Source: Mesostigma viride
Taxonomy: Eukaryota; Streptophyta; Mesostigmatophyceae; Mesostigmatales; Mesostigmataceae
Direction of reading: 5' to 3'
Assembly: GCA_009746045.1 (NCBI GenBank)
Contig: RPFO01001309.1
Span: 80,001 to 144,000 of the forward strand
Length of the DNA stretch: 64,000 nucleotides
Positions 23,101-34,441 of this stretch are shown here, in pieces; within the stretch, counting starts at the first letter, position 1, and every line of letters starts with the position of its first letter. The position numbers were made by a program, and so were the translations under genes. Under the pieces are notes generated by a model. It saw nothing but the letters and a program-made list of their open reading frames with translations, did no database searches and had not been told where the DNA came from.

Positions 23101-26100
23101 TAGTGGTGATGACGCGGCATGCGGGGTAGTGGTAATGGCGCGGCATGCGGGGTAGTGGTGATGGCGCGGCATGCGGGGTAGTGGTGATGGCGCGGCATGC
23201 GGGGTAGTGGTAATGGCGCGGCATGCGGGGTAGTGGTGATGGCGCGGCATGCGGGGTAGTGGTAATGGCGCGGCATGCGGGGTAGTGGTAATGGCGCGGC
23301 ATGCGGGGTAGTGGTAATGGCGCGGCATGCGGGGTAGTGGTAATGGCGCGGCATGCGGGGTAGTGGTGATGGCGCGGCATGCGGGGTAGTGGTGATGGCG
23401 CGGCATGCGGGGTAGTGGTGATGACGCGGCATGCGGGGTAGTGGTGATGACGCGGCATGCGGGGTAGTGGTGATGACGCGGCATGTGGGGTAGTGGTGAT
23501 GACGCGGCATGCGGGGTAGTGGTGATGACGCGGCATGCGGGGTAGTGGTGATGACGCGGCATGCGGGGTAGTGGTGATGGCGCGGCATGCGGGGTAGTGG
23601 TGATGACGCGGCATGCGGGGTAGTGGTGATGACGCGGCATGCGGGGTAGTGGTGATGACGCGGGGTAGTGGTGATGACGCGGCATGCAGGGTAGTGGTGA
23701 TGGCGCGGCATGCTGGGGACAGACCACCGTCCACATGGCGTGGGACAGCCCACTGTCCACTGGGTCATCCAGACTTGGCTTATCACCACCATTGACGTTA
23801 GGATATCCCAATTACTGGAATCCAATGGTTGGACTTGATTCCATGGTAGCACATGCAAAGCTGCAATGGGCGGGCATGCTAGCTGACAGCGTGGCGGCGT
23901 TTTCGTTACGTATTGGTCCAGGATAAGTTATTCGGCGTGCCACGTTGGTGAGAATCAGAGCAGGTTAGCTGCTTGGTCAGTTGCATGAATTCTGTCCTCC
24001 TGGACCAAGATGTATCGTGTTGACGACCTGACGTCATGCTTACCTGACGAGCACCGAGACTGTGTACCTGCTGTTTTGTCAACATTTGGTACCTCATTCT
24101 GTCACGTGATTATTCCATGCAACCGATACTGCCACGTTTTTGCTGCTTGGTGGTGCATCCTGGGAATCCAAGAACACCGCCGCGCAGCACCGAGCTCCAC
24201 CAGTTAGGTTAATTAGTGCCGGAACCTTCTGCCACCTGCGGCAAACAGGTCCGGTACACTACTTTTGCCCGGAATAACCACTTCCGAGCACCCAAGTTAA
24301 TTCGGCCGCACCCAAGTTAATTCGGCCGAATTAACTTGGGTGCTCGGAAGTGGTTATTCCAGGCAAAAATAGTGTACCGGACCTGTTTGCCGCAGGTGGC
24401 AAAAGGTTCCGGCACTATTTAACCTAACTCCACCGGCCTTGATGCTGATAGTGCCCATCCGCTTGGTCGAGCACGCTCAGAAGGTACATGAGCACGCTCA
24501 GAAGGTGGAGTGCGCTGGTGGCCTGACCCGCACGCATTGGTGGTGTGGTTGATTGCATGCCCTGACTCCGCAGATCCACCTCAAGTACATGGCGTGCCCC
24601 ACCCCCCCTTGCTCCTCGGGCGCCGCATCCATGTACACACGCAACTACGGCGGTCTTGTGAACCCTTTACCAGTGTGAGTGAGGATGACTTGCTGCGATT
24701 GTGCTGCATGTGTGGATGGTGGGGGCGAGACCACCCAAGCCTCGTAGCTGGCCAGTTTCGCCTCGTCAGTGGCATGTGTGTGTTTTCGTCTGTACCGCGC
24801 CACTCCATCCCTCACTTTATTCCCACGCCGGCGCCATGCCGTGAGCGCTAGGGATGCATGGACTTGGAATGGTAGCCAGCCGAGGCAACATGGCTACGCT
24901 GGGTGTACAGGCATGCGTGGCAAAGATGCGTGGGCATACAGCATACAGGATTGGACACAGGCCCTGTCCTGGGTGCTCATGGATAGCTTTGAAGATGGAT
25001 AGCCTTGAAGATGGGTAACGAAGTAAGATGAAAGCTACAACTTTTCTTTAAAGTCAAAGGGGCGTAAATTGGATGGCCACGTCTTTTCCCATCGCTCTTT
25101 TTCCATCATTTCTTCTGCAATATTTCTTTCGATGCCGTCAACATGCCATAAGGGTGCTTGGTGGCGGACAACCTTTAGACAAGGACATCCCAATTCGTTG
25201 TTCAGCTTTTGGGATGGGGAGGTGGCGGGTGCGTGACAACTGTCGCATTTGTGTCATCATTTGGAGTCGGCTGTCTACTCTGCTTCCTTTCCTGTGATGG
25301 CACGGGCACTTCTGTTCCCGTATGGAACACAAAGTCGTTAATAATGTACACCGCCCGCATTGGCAGTTTTATGAAATCAAGAATTGCTAAAAATTTTTCC
25401 ATCCAAAAACGTTAAAATAAACAAAAATAAATTGAATTAACTAACTCCCAGGGCTGTGGATCGGAGCAAAGATGTCCTTACAAAACAAACAAAGCAAATT
25501 AATATACTAAATCTTGGAGGCTCTGGGTGGTTACCCTGGTGGAAAAAGCTAACAAACAGTCTTTTAAAAATATGTCAAAACTGCGAGTCCCGTGGAAACA
25601 GGGACCCGCTACAGAGTGCAATATGTGTAGCGGTTAAAACACGGTAGTTTTGGTAAAAAACGCCGGCACGCCGATGAGTGGCTACACCGGCCCGGCGTAC
25701 AAGTGTATTCCTCACCGCCCGCCCTCCTCAAAATATCTGGCCTGAAAAATGGACTTTCGGCGACTTTGACGCTGCAGCTGGATCGGGCTTGACGAGAGCT
25801 GTCGAATGCCGTACAGTTGTCAGTCCAGTGGATCCAGTACCCTATGGATCAGTAGTACCAGTCTATGGATCCAGTATTATATAGTAACCCTGTCGGAACA
25901 CCGGCGCAGGCATAAACTCAACTCAACTGAACTCTGCAGTTGTTAGTAGGGCATACATGTACAAGGGCCGGCCGAATGTAGGGGACGGCTGCGTGTACAC
26001 GTGCCGTATCTATCTACCAATCGAATAAAAGAATATTTATAAATATATACCCAGATGCCTTGAACAGCTGCACGACGAAAAAACAAACAAAGAATTTTAA

Positions 26101-29100
26101 GTAAATAAAGAAAAGCCGGGCCCCCAACTTGGCTCCAAACAATCGATCCGGGGTAATTCAAAATTCGCAGAGGGCAGAAATTTAGGGTGCATTAAAACTA
26201 CTAATGCGGGCAGTGTATGTGGCAGTTGCCACATCCTGTGCTAGTGTGCTATCAGTCTTGTTGGTTCTCAAAATTGCAGATGATCTTGTGGGCCGCCACC
26301 TGGCAGCAGCACAGTGCATGCGGCAGCGCATCTGACAGCAGTGACCATGGGACCTCCCACCCCTGCCCCCTCCGATCTGCAGGCGGCACCACCAGGCGCG
26401 CCTTACTGCCCTGTTGGACTTCATCCAGGACAGCGGACTACCGGTTCTTTACTACCACCGCCGCAACTTTGTGAAACAAGCGGTGGCCTACTGCCGCCTC
26501 AAGGTGCGTGCTGGCGGGGAGAGAACTCGCACGAACGCGTGCAATTGGCATTGTTATGTTCTTATGTTGTGTCCGTTTGTAATTCTGCCTATGTTTTTGG
26601 TATGGATGTAACTACCCGATTGATAAATGTAAATTATGTAGAGCGTTGGCAACAGCCAGCAAATCACCATAGCTCCATGCACCAGGCGCTGCTATTGCAA
26701 ATCTCGCCATGATACAGCCGTCTGCTCATTGCGCAGCGCACCCACCTGTTATGATGATTATCGCCTGCTGCTGTACTCTAGCTTGTTTCAGAGGCATTAC
26801 TGTAGGTTACGTCCAGCTGGTACCTGGCGCCTTCAGGTGCTTTCCAGCGTCAAGTACCGCCAAACCTTGGTGCCCAGTTCCACCGTGTTCGGAGGGTCCT
26901 TTGACCAGGCTGTTACACAAGGAAACGTTTGTGTGCAGCTGTGGGACTAGTGTTAGTGGATTAGCAAAATCACCTGTGTACGCAGTGATTGGCTGATTAG
27001 CGGCACAAAGGGGCGTGGGTTCAGCAAGGTATCAAGATCCAAGGGGTGGGACCTTGGCTGCACGTGGCATGGCTGGCTCTTGTACGACTGGATTGAAATG
27101 TATTTTGTATCTTGTCGTTTGATAGACCGACGTGGTGCGTGTTTGCGCACATATACAAAAATAAGTCGTGCAAAAATTCGTCGTACAAGTCGTGCAATAA
27201 TTGTCTTGCATGTGGAGACATTTGCTGCGTCTCTGGTAGCCCACGCACACTTGCCCAGGGTTTCAGTGTGCAGACGTGGGCAGTAGTGGCAACTGGCAGT
27301 ACCCATGAGGCAGGTAGCGGATGCCGCCGCTTTCGAGCAGGCGTCACATGGACGATTGGCCGGCCCAAGGCATTGGCTGCAGTTGGCTGTTTCAGCCTCC
27401 CTTTGATACAGCATCCAAGGTGGCTGGACTTGCTGAGAGAATTGAAGCAAATGTTTGTTGTCCACCTTTCCATTTTACCCATTGGTTGTGTTCCGCTCAC
27501 CCCAGATGAAGCTTCAGCAGCAGGAGCAGCAGCAGGAGCAGGAACGGCTCCAACAAGAGACAGCGCTGGCGCTGGCGCGCGCAAGGGCGAAAAGGGCGGT
27601 CAAGGGCGGCAAGCGGGGGCTGCTGGGTGCCCCCGCAAAGAGGATACCTGTGTTCACGCGGCCCAGCCCAGACCCGATGCCGCCACCCCCGCCGCCAAAC
27701 ATCCACTTGCAGTAAGCATTTTGTGACAGCGCAGTGGAGGTTATGTGGGTGGACGGCATGCGCTGGCTGACCCCTTGGAGGCTGCAAGGTCTTGCCTCGT
27801 TTGGCCTTGCGGGTTCACGGATGCACGAGGCATCGACACCCTCTGTGGGTATGACCCCAGCAGACACAGCGTCATGCTTTGTCGGCAAACTGCTCAGCTT
27901 ATTAAAACGAGCCAGTTAATTGGTCGCTTGTTGACGGGGTTTGCACCTTGGGGAGTAGGCAGCCCACATGGTTGGTGGTTACCAGCAAGGTTCTTGGCAG
28001 GCCGTGTCCTCTTGCCGGCCGTGTTGACTCGCGGGGAAGGAGCCGTGGCATCCCCCACGCGCCTTGCCACTCTCATGCTATTCGCCGCCGTTTCTCTAGG
28101 GTGGCGCCTCATGCTCTACGCCCCGTTTCTCTGGGGTGCTGTTTCAGAAACCAGCTTAAATTCGTGTAACAAGAGATATGGTGACGGGATGGCAAGGCTA
28201 TTCACAGCAGTGTCTGCACCATGTGCACCAGCGGCAACGCGTGCAACACCAGCACCCTTCGCAATGCCTGCACAGTTACAACCTTTCCATCCTCTGGCAT
28301 CTCTGGCATCCCAACCCTCTTCCTGCCCCTCACTCCACTGCTCTGCATCCCAACCCTCTTCCTGCCCCTCACTCCACTGCTCTGCATCCCAACCTCTTCC
28401 TGCCCCTCACTCCACTGCTCTGCATCCCAACCCTCTTCCTGCCCCTCACTCCACTGCTCTGCATCCCAACCCTCTTCCTGCCCCTCACTCCACTGCTCTG
28501 CATCCCAACCTCTTCCTGCCCCTCACTCCACTGCTCTGCATCCCAACCCTCTTCCTGCCCCTCACTCCACTGCTCTGCATCCCAACCCTCTTCCTGCCCC
28601 TCACTCCACTGCTCTGGTAACCGTGGGCAGAGACCAAGCATGCCACTTTGTTGGTCACTTCTTGCCTTTTCCTCGGGTCTTTGTTTGCTGGTGTTGTTGC
28701 TTGGATTTTATTAAGAGTGTTTGTGGTCATGGTAAACGTTGTAGACAGGCTTCTCAACCGGGCCCCACGGATCACTACTCACCCTGTCACCCATAGCAGG
28801 TGAGGCATGTGGAAATCTCTAAGCCCTGCGCCTGCTGCCATTGCCATGCATCTGTTGTGCCCCGCCATGTCAACTGCACGTGCAGGGACCTGCCGACATT
28901 TTGCTTCCGCCACACATTGGACTACATCCACTACCTCATGGAGGTAATGGCTGCTTTGATTGTGGGTGCATGAACATGCGGGTGGGTGCATGCAGACATA
29001 CCAGTAAGTAGGCATGCGTGTGGCCAAGCACAAGCCCTTACGTTCTCTTTTGGCCCCGGCATCCAGAGTGCTGCATGGCATGTGACTTTGCTCGCTCTTG

Positions 29101-31941
29101 GGCAGTCGTAGCCTTGCCTAGGGGCTTCGCATTCACAATGTTCTTGCATGACTCCTATGCTGCGCCCAAAAGTCTTCTGTCCACCACGTGCTCGTTGTTC
29201 CCGCGATTGTGCAATCGCGCATGAAGGGCACTGTGGGTGGCTTTTGCAGAAGGTATAATGCAAGTTGTGTACATTTGTATTGCCTAGGAAACTCTTACCC
29301 CGTACAGCAATGCCCACGCTTGTGTTTGTGAGTCCCTTGCCTGAACAACACCCCCCTGTTTCTGCGGTGCGCATTGTGGGCGGTGCAGGAGATGGACGAC
29401 TTTTTTTTGCGGCTCTTCCGGAGGCAGGTGCCCATCGTGACCCTGGCGTACGAGGACCTGGTCAAGGACCCCAGGGAGGAGGTCCGCCGGGTTTATGAGG
29501 CCTTCACGGGGGGCTTGGAGGTATGTTGGTTCTCTCGGGGTGAAGTGATGGGACAGGTTCTGAGACGGTTGGTGAGGGGAACAATGGAACGATGTCGAGG
29601 GCAGGTGATGTTTGTATGTATTGCGTCACGAGCACGACACAACTGCGTGTGGCTATGTGGTCCCAACGGCATCCATAGGTAGCTGCTAATTGCCTATTGG
29701 CCGCACGGTTGTGAGGAGGCGGCTGCAGATGGCACACTGGCTTGGCCCACTGGCTTTTCCCATTGCTGGTGGCAAGTAGTTAAGTTTTGCAATGTGAAAT
29801 GACACGAGTATGGTAGGCATCAGAGTTCTTCATGGCCAGATAAGGCATGTTCGATGAAATGTTTTGATAGCGAGTTGTGAGGTGTAGGCAATCGAATGGT
29901 TTGAAGGATGTTCTCTGCCCTTTTATCTTTTGAGGGGGGGCTTTTTTTTTTGGCGTTCTGTACTCCCTTTCTCGCTGTTCTTAACATGATAGGTGACCAG
30001 TTTGCACCGATTAGTGTGAATATCCAATTCACACTAATGCATTGTTGTTATCTGTTACTAAAATATGGTAGCATGTGAGACGTACTTGGCTTTGGTTACG
30101 ATTTCTTTGACGATATCACGTTTGCCTGCCTGGGCTGCTTAGTCGTCTAAGAGTAGGCGAAATTTCGCTAGTATCTTCACAAATGATTTTGCTACCTGAC
30201 CACACCAAGATTGTTCAAATTTGCAGAGCAATTGCAGGCTCCCACTTGTGTTCTAGCACTTAAATACTTGTGCTTTCAAGTAGTTATTCCTAAGGCACGG
30301 GGAAAGCCTTCCTGTGGAGTCATCACACTTCCTGTGGTCGCAAGTGAAAAGATACGGACATGACTTTTTTCCAAGGATATACTGAACCATGGATGCTTCC
30401 TGCCGTGTCAAAGCTCACCACATGCTCGCTGGCGCTGCTGCTGGGTTTTGCAGGGGCTAGAGGAGGCGGGGGACCTGACCATGACTGCCACGCAGAGTTG
30501 GCGGGAAATCTCCTACGATGATCTGTACAAGGTAGGCCTTTGCTGGCTGGTGGGGATTACCGTGGAAAGGTCGCGGGCAGAGCTTTTGAGGCTTGGACAA
30601 TACAGGAAGGGCCATCTCCAGATGACTGCATCCTTGGTCATCATTCTCGTTGCTTCTGCTTTCCTCCGCTGATGTTGTTGGGTGCCGTACGACCGACCAG
30701 GTGCAGCAAGCTTTTTGGTAGCCAGCAGCCACAATGCACATGGCAGTTCTGAACAATGGGCTATGAGGTGCCCCCTGAGTTGCCAGAATGTGTTTGGGAT
30801 GTCAACGCTTTTCGCCGAGAGGCAAGTGCTTTGGTGCCACGCAGAGGAACACGCTGGCGGCTACCTAGTCCGCCGTCACGTTGCATTTATTTCTCATTAA
30901 CTTATTATCGTGCATTGGACTTGCTTGACATAGTCTGAAATTCCTGGGCGCGACGCTAGATGCCGTTCACAAGATACCGGCGCAGCGAAGATGCTTACGG
31001 CGCGGCGTCCACACTAGGATTTATGGTACTGAGTAGAACTACACAGTACAACTCCCTGGAAACCTGTCTGCTCTTCTCGATGTTCAGCCATAAGATAGCC
31101 GAGACGCTGAGCTGGCAATGGTTTCTATGGGTTGTTCCAGCAATTTGCTCAGGTCCTGGCCTGGTAAGTTCTCGTTTGTTTAGCTAATGTACATGCGTTC
31201 ATCCATGGTTTGCAGGTTGACGGTGCCAGGTCAAACAACTGTCCACATTTCTTGCCAGGGGCAATACATCCGCACACCACAGTAGTGTCCCTGGTGGGGG
31301 GTGCAAGAGCGCAGAGCCAGGAAGTAACGCTCCATCGCCTTGCCATTGTATTGTTACAAACCAGAGCAATCACCCAACTTCGGACACAACCACCATATGA
31401 ATTAGTTTGCCTGTCAATGAAGCACGGACATGATAGTTATGTCATATTGCCATGATTTCCTTACTTACTTCCTGCCATGCCTGCATATTTTCGCCGCATG
31501 CTGTCGGTGCCATGTGTTACCCCTCCCTTTCTTCTACAGGAGCTCCCCAACTTCATGGCCCTCGTGGCTGCATCACCTCCTGAGATTAAGGACATGTTCA
31601 GGATGGACCCTCCGCGGGTGTCCATGTTTGGCAAGGGCACCCACGTCCTGTGCATGCGCCCGCTGGTGCGCAATGACCTTTGCGTCCCGAATGTGATAGA
31701 TGAGACACGGGTGACCAGCTTGCTGCATGGGCAGGTGACGGGTCTGTCCAAGCACGACCTGCGATTGGTGCGCCGCCTGAACACGCCACCACCACCAGCA
31801 GCACCAAGAGGCCCCCCCCGCCCCCCGCGGCCGACACGGCAGCGCCCGCAAGGCGTTTGGCCTGGATATCAGGCAGCCATTGAGGCCTCCAATTCGCTGC
31901 CCAACGGCAGGATGCAAACTAAGAAAGGAGGCAAAGGCTAA
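14179..31941 (+). CDS. Sulfotransferase-like protein, nine exons
   Basis: Exons: 14,179-14,319; 15,160-15,324; 24,574-24,674; 26,383-26,503; 27,506-27,711; 28,886-28,943; 29,389-29,520; 30,454-30,531; 31,540-31,941. Every junction is GT-AG, and the phases agree throughout, giving 467 residues. A degenerate PAPS-binding loop is suggested by KFLFLSNG then GSGWAVEVLNQQP (30-53). The 3'-phosphate motif is suggested by YYHRRNFVKQAVAY (159-172). YEDLVKDPREEVRRVYEAF (about 284-302) is typical of the C-terminal part of Stf0/Sulfotransfer_3-like enzymes. Exon five adds a Q/E/R-rich coiled coil with a proline run (177-244), and the last exon a basic proline-rich tail. The expected reaction is sulfate transfer from PAPS; the acceptor is unknown. 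The P-loop lacks the usual RSGST, so activity is uncertain. No signal peptide is seen. The first ATG may not be the true start, and a small exon could be missing around 26.7-26.9 or 30.7 kb. Confidence 0.72.
14455..14935. repeat. 9-bp (CAACCCCAC)n array in intron 1
   Basis: Roughly 50 units of CAACCCCAC and variants (CAACCCCGC, CAACCCTAC), degenerating to the right. It lies between exons one and two of the sulfotransferase-like gene. The glycine/valine and proline/histidine ORFs across it are compositional. Confidence 0.93.
15431..15500. repeat. Three 21-bp units beside the satellite
   Basis: Three tandem copies of GGGCA(A/G)GC(G/A)(C/T)A(T/C)GACCTGTG(C/G) lie just upstream of the large array. 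They form a separate, short repeat family in the same intron. Confidence 0.7.
15519..23714. repeat. 8.2-kb satellite of 26-bp units in intron 2
   Basis: About 315 tandem units. Each contains GCGGCATGCGGGG then TAGTGGT(G/A)ATG(A/G)C. Two positions vary, giving three common types (GATGAC, GATGGC, AATGGC) and a rare AATGAC. GATGAC dominates towards both ends of the array, and AATGGC is concentrated from about 19 to 23.4 kb. A few units are 19 bp (7-base deletion, for example near 15,755, 18,235, 20,143, 22,914) or 25 bp. Because 26 is not divisible by 3, every minus frame reads the same 26-residue cycle, which contains no stop. That explains three overlapping ORFs of about 2,800 codons; no expressed protein is supported. 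Confidence 0.97.
24202..24429. mobile_element. Fold-back MITE, 228 bp
   Basis: Nearly the whole element is an inverted repeat. The left arm begins AGTTAGGTTAATTAGTGCC, and the right arm ends GGCACTATTTAACCTAACT. Arms of about 105 bases meet near 24,315, where an AATTCGGCCG motif is repeated. The element is flanked by CCACC on both sides (24,197-24,201 and 24,430-24,434), a likely 5-bp target-site duplication. It lies in intron 2 of the sulfotransferase-like gene, about 140 bases before exon three. No coding capacity. Confidence 0.85.
28306..28617. repeat. 39-bp minisatellite in intron 5
   Basis: Eight tandem units containing CATCCCAACCCTCTTCCTG then CCCCTCACTCCACTGCTCTG. Two units lack one C (38 bp). 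It lies between exons five and six of the sulfotransferase-like gene and is pyrimidine-rich on the sense strand. Confidence 0.93.
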
Positions 31942-32565
31942 CTCGAGTGTGAGAAATGTACATGTGTTCATGCTGCGCCAAACTTGCATGACTGTAGTCA
32001 TGCCGTGGCTGAGGCACCCGTGCTTGCTTGAATGTCATGTCGTTGATGAGCATGTATGGCAGTCGGCAGGTTCATTACACTCATGAACGCATGTGTTTAG
32101 GAAACTAGGGAAGAATGCCCTGCTTGATTAGAAGATATGTGGGGTTGTGCTGTCATCCTCATATTTGTTGCCAAGGGGTGCTTCCATTCATGACGATCAC
32201 AGAGCGCGGGCCACCATAAATGCTGTAACTAAGAAAGTTAGCTGAACGGGTTGCTTTCACGGTCATCAAATATGCATTCTTCCTTGCTGGTAGCTTCTGG
32301 GCTTTCTTACTTTCTGTGTTCCGCGGAATCTCATATTTGGGCCGCTAGCGTTTTCACATTTGTAGCTTTCTGTGATCAGACGACAATGCATGATGAAAGT
32401 ATATGGGCACACGCCTTGTCAGTTCAAAGCATATGCCCCATCTGGCCGATGCGCTGCCCCTAATATATTTGCTGCAGCCCCTAATATATGTGCGCCCCGA
32501 GCATGCACATGACCGCTGATGATGCAGCATGCATCCATAATAGGGGCATATATGGCTTTACAAGC
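31942..32565. other. 3' flank of sulfotransferase-like gene
   Basis: No exon recognised. A TGTAAC at 32,224-32,229, about 280 bases after the stop, resembles the TGTAA poly(A) signal used by many chlorophyte algae; this is suggestive only. Confidence 0.3.
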
Positions 32566-32710
32566 CACGAGCCACGAGGTAGCCATGGCTGACGGCGGAG
32601 CTCATAACTTTCACGTTTGGGCACCAAATTCGGCCGTGAATATCGCTATCGCTTCGTCTTTCTAAGACGCGCACGCTGATATATTTTTCCGAAACAAAAC
32701 GCAATATATT

Positions 32711-33960
32711 ATGACGAGCAAACGCTCGACTACGCAACGCAGCCTGGCGGATGCAACGAGCCAAGAAAATTCGCCTGCAGCTCCGGCTGTAGTTCCGCCC
32801 GGCCTGCCAGGCAGCGAGGCCACTACTCAAGCGTTGGTAGTGCACTCGGCTCCTGCGGCATCGCCTGATCCTGAACGCAGTCGCCCAACAGAATCGCCCC
32901 CAACAGAACCGCGCTTTCGGCCCCAACCTTTCAAGGTCGACGATCACGACTGGACCAACATGTCCCCGGCAACTGCCCTGCATTGCCTCTTCTTCGGGGA
33001 CAACGCATCGCTTTACGACCTGTGCATCCATCTCAACAGCATCAACCGCCTCATCACCCCGGACGGCAAATGGTTTAATCCCGGCGCTCTGTTTGGGTGC
33101 GCCCGCCCCCAACTCCAGCACACCATTCTCAACTCTCTCCTCATGCGCTCTGATGGCGAGATCTGGGCTCCATCCATCTCCGCACCCCCACTCCATCCCA
33201 TCCTTACGGAAGCCTTCCAGCAGCACGTGACCCCCCTTGCTGCCAATGTGGCAGCAATTGGAGGCACGCTGGCTACTGAGATCCCTCACCTTTCCACCAC
33301 CGTCGCCTCCACCTCCACTGCCATTTCCGCCTCCACTGCCGACATCAAGGCCCAGCTCCTCGACCTCGACAAGCGCCTCCACGCCACCGCCCTCGCCCTC
33401 GAGTGCCTGCACGACCACCTCAGGCCTCACCGCCCATGCAGGCGGTGAAGGACATCGCTGCCCAGCCGTCATCTGCTGGCCCGGCCAGCGATGCTCCTTC
33501 CACCCAGACCTGGGCGGACTTGGTTAAGCACCGGCCACGCCACCTCCACCACCGCCACCATCGCGGCACAGCTCAAGCAACAAGCACTCGACCTTCGTGA
33601 GGAGGCCGAGCTCGACAAGAGCAGCCACAATGTCAGTCAAGCACTTCGACCAGCCGGTAGGTGAGACCTCGGAGACACTTCTCATGGCATTTAAGCGCGA
33701 CATTTTTGCCCCCATGCTACTCACTGGTGAGCTGCGGATGTCGGCTGTCCGCCTCCCCCGCGCGCTGGGTAAGGCTGGCCCGGCAACCGTGCTCCTCACC
33801 TACATGGCGGACAATTAGCTGGCGTTCCTTAAATGCCGCAAGAAGCTCTCGCGGACTCGCTACACGCTGGACAACGACTTGACACTGGCCCAGCAACAAC
33901 GGCGACGCGAGCTATGGCCGACCTATACCTTCAGCTCCGGCAGAGCACAGGGGGGAAACC
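32711..33960 (+). pseudogene. LINE ORF1, broken
   Basis: The frame opens with MTSKRSTTQRSLADAT and stays open to 33,448. Homology to the second copy (40,668-42,015) then continues in other frames: MLLTGELRMSAVRLPRA around 33,715 up to a stop at 33,816, then LTLAQQQRRRELWPTY near 33,880-33,930. The C-terminal block with LTLAQQQRRRELWP resembles the conserved tail of LINE ORF1 proteins. There is also a serine/threonine/alanine heptad-rich stretch likely to be coiled coil. ORF1 proteins bind element RNA. At least two frameshifts and one stop separate the parts. Confidence 0.75.
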
Positions 33961-34441
33961 GGTATACATATGGTCGCCTTCATCACTACTTGCCATCTAT
34001 CCTTGCGTACCATCTGCCTCGATCCATATTACAGACAAACAAGGAGGCTGCCCGGGCGTGAGCCCGTCACGTCTAGTGTAGCACATGTCCATGCCGAGTC
34101 TATCACGAAAAGTCCACGGGTGGCGGCCCTGCCCGGCGTGGCCTGGGGCACGCCAGGTACGTGAGGACATATCGCCCAGGCTGGGCGGGCCCCCATGGTT
34201 GTTGCGCATCCATTTAGCCACGCTCTGCCTATGTATGCAGAGAGTCACTCAGACTCTGTTGAAAAGCCATGCCCTAGCGCTTGTATAGCCATGATGATCT
34301 TCCACCCCATGACAGGCCTTTATAATTGAGCTCTGAGAGAGATGATGGTGCTGGTGCAGGTGCCCTTGGTGCACCTATAGAGCAAGTGTCGTTTACATTC
34401 CCACCCTTGCAGGAAGTAGCCCAGAATGTATTAAAAGCCAT

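Noticed and set aside
15431-23714. CRISPR array
   Set aside because: The repeats are directly tandem with no unique spacers, in eukaryotic intronic DNA.
15338-23858. Giant minus-strand ORFs (about 2,800 codons) as real proteins
   Set aside because: They exist in all three frames with the same peptide because of the stop-free 26-bp period, and they lie in an intron of the plus-strand gene.
32558-33472. 304-codon minus ORF
   Set aside because: Shadow of LINE ORF1; the plus frame is conserved between two copies, and the minus frame is not.
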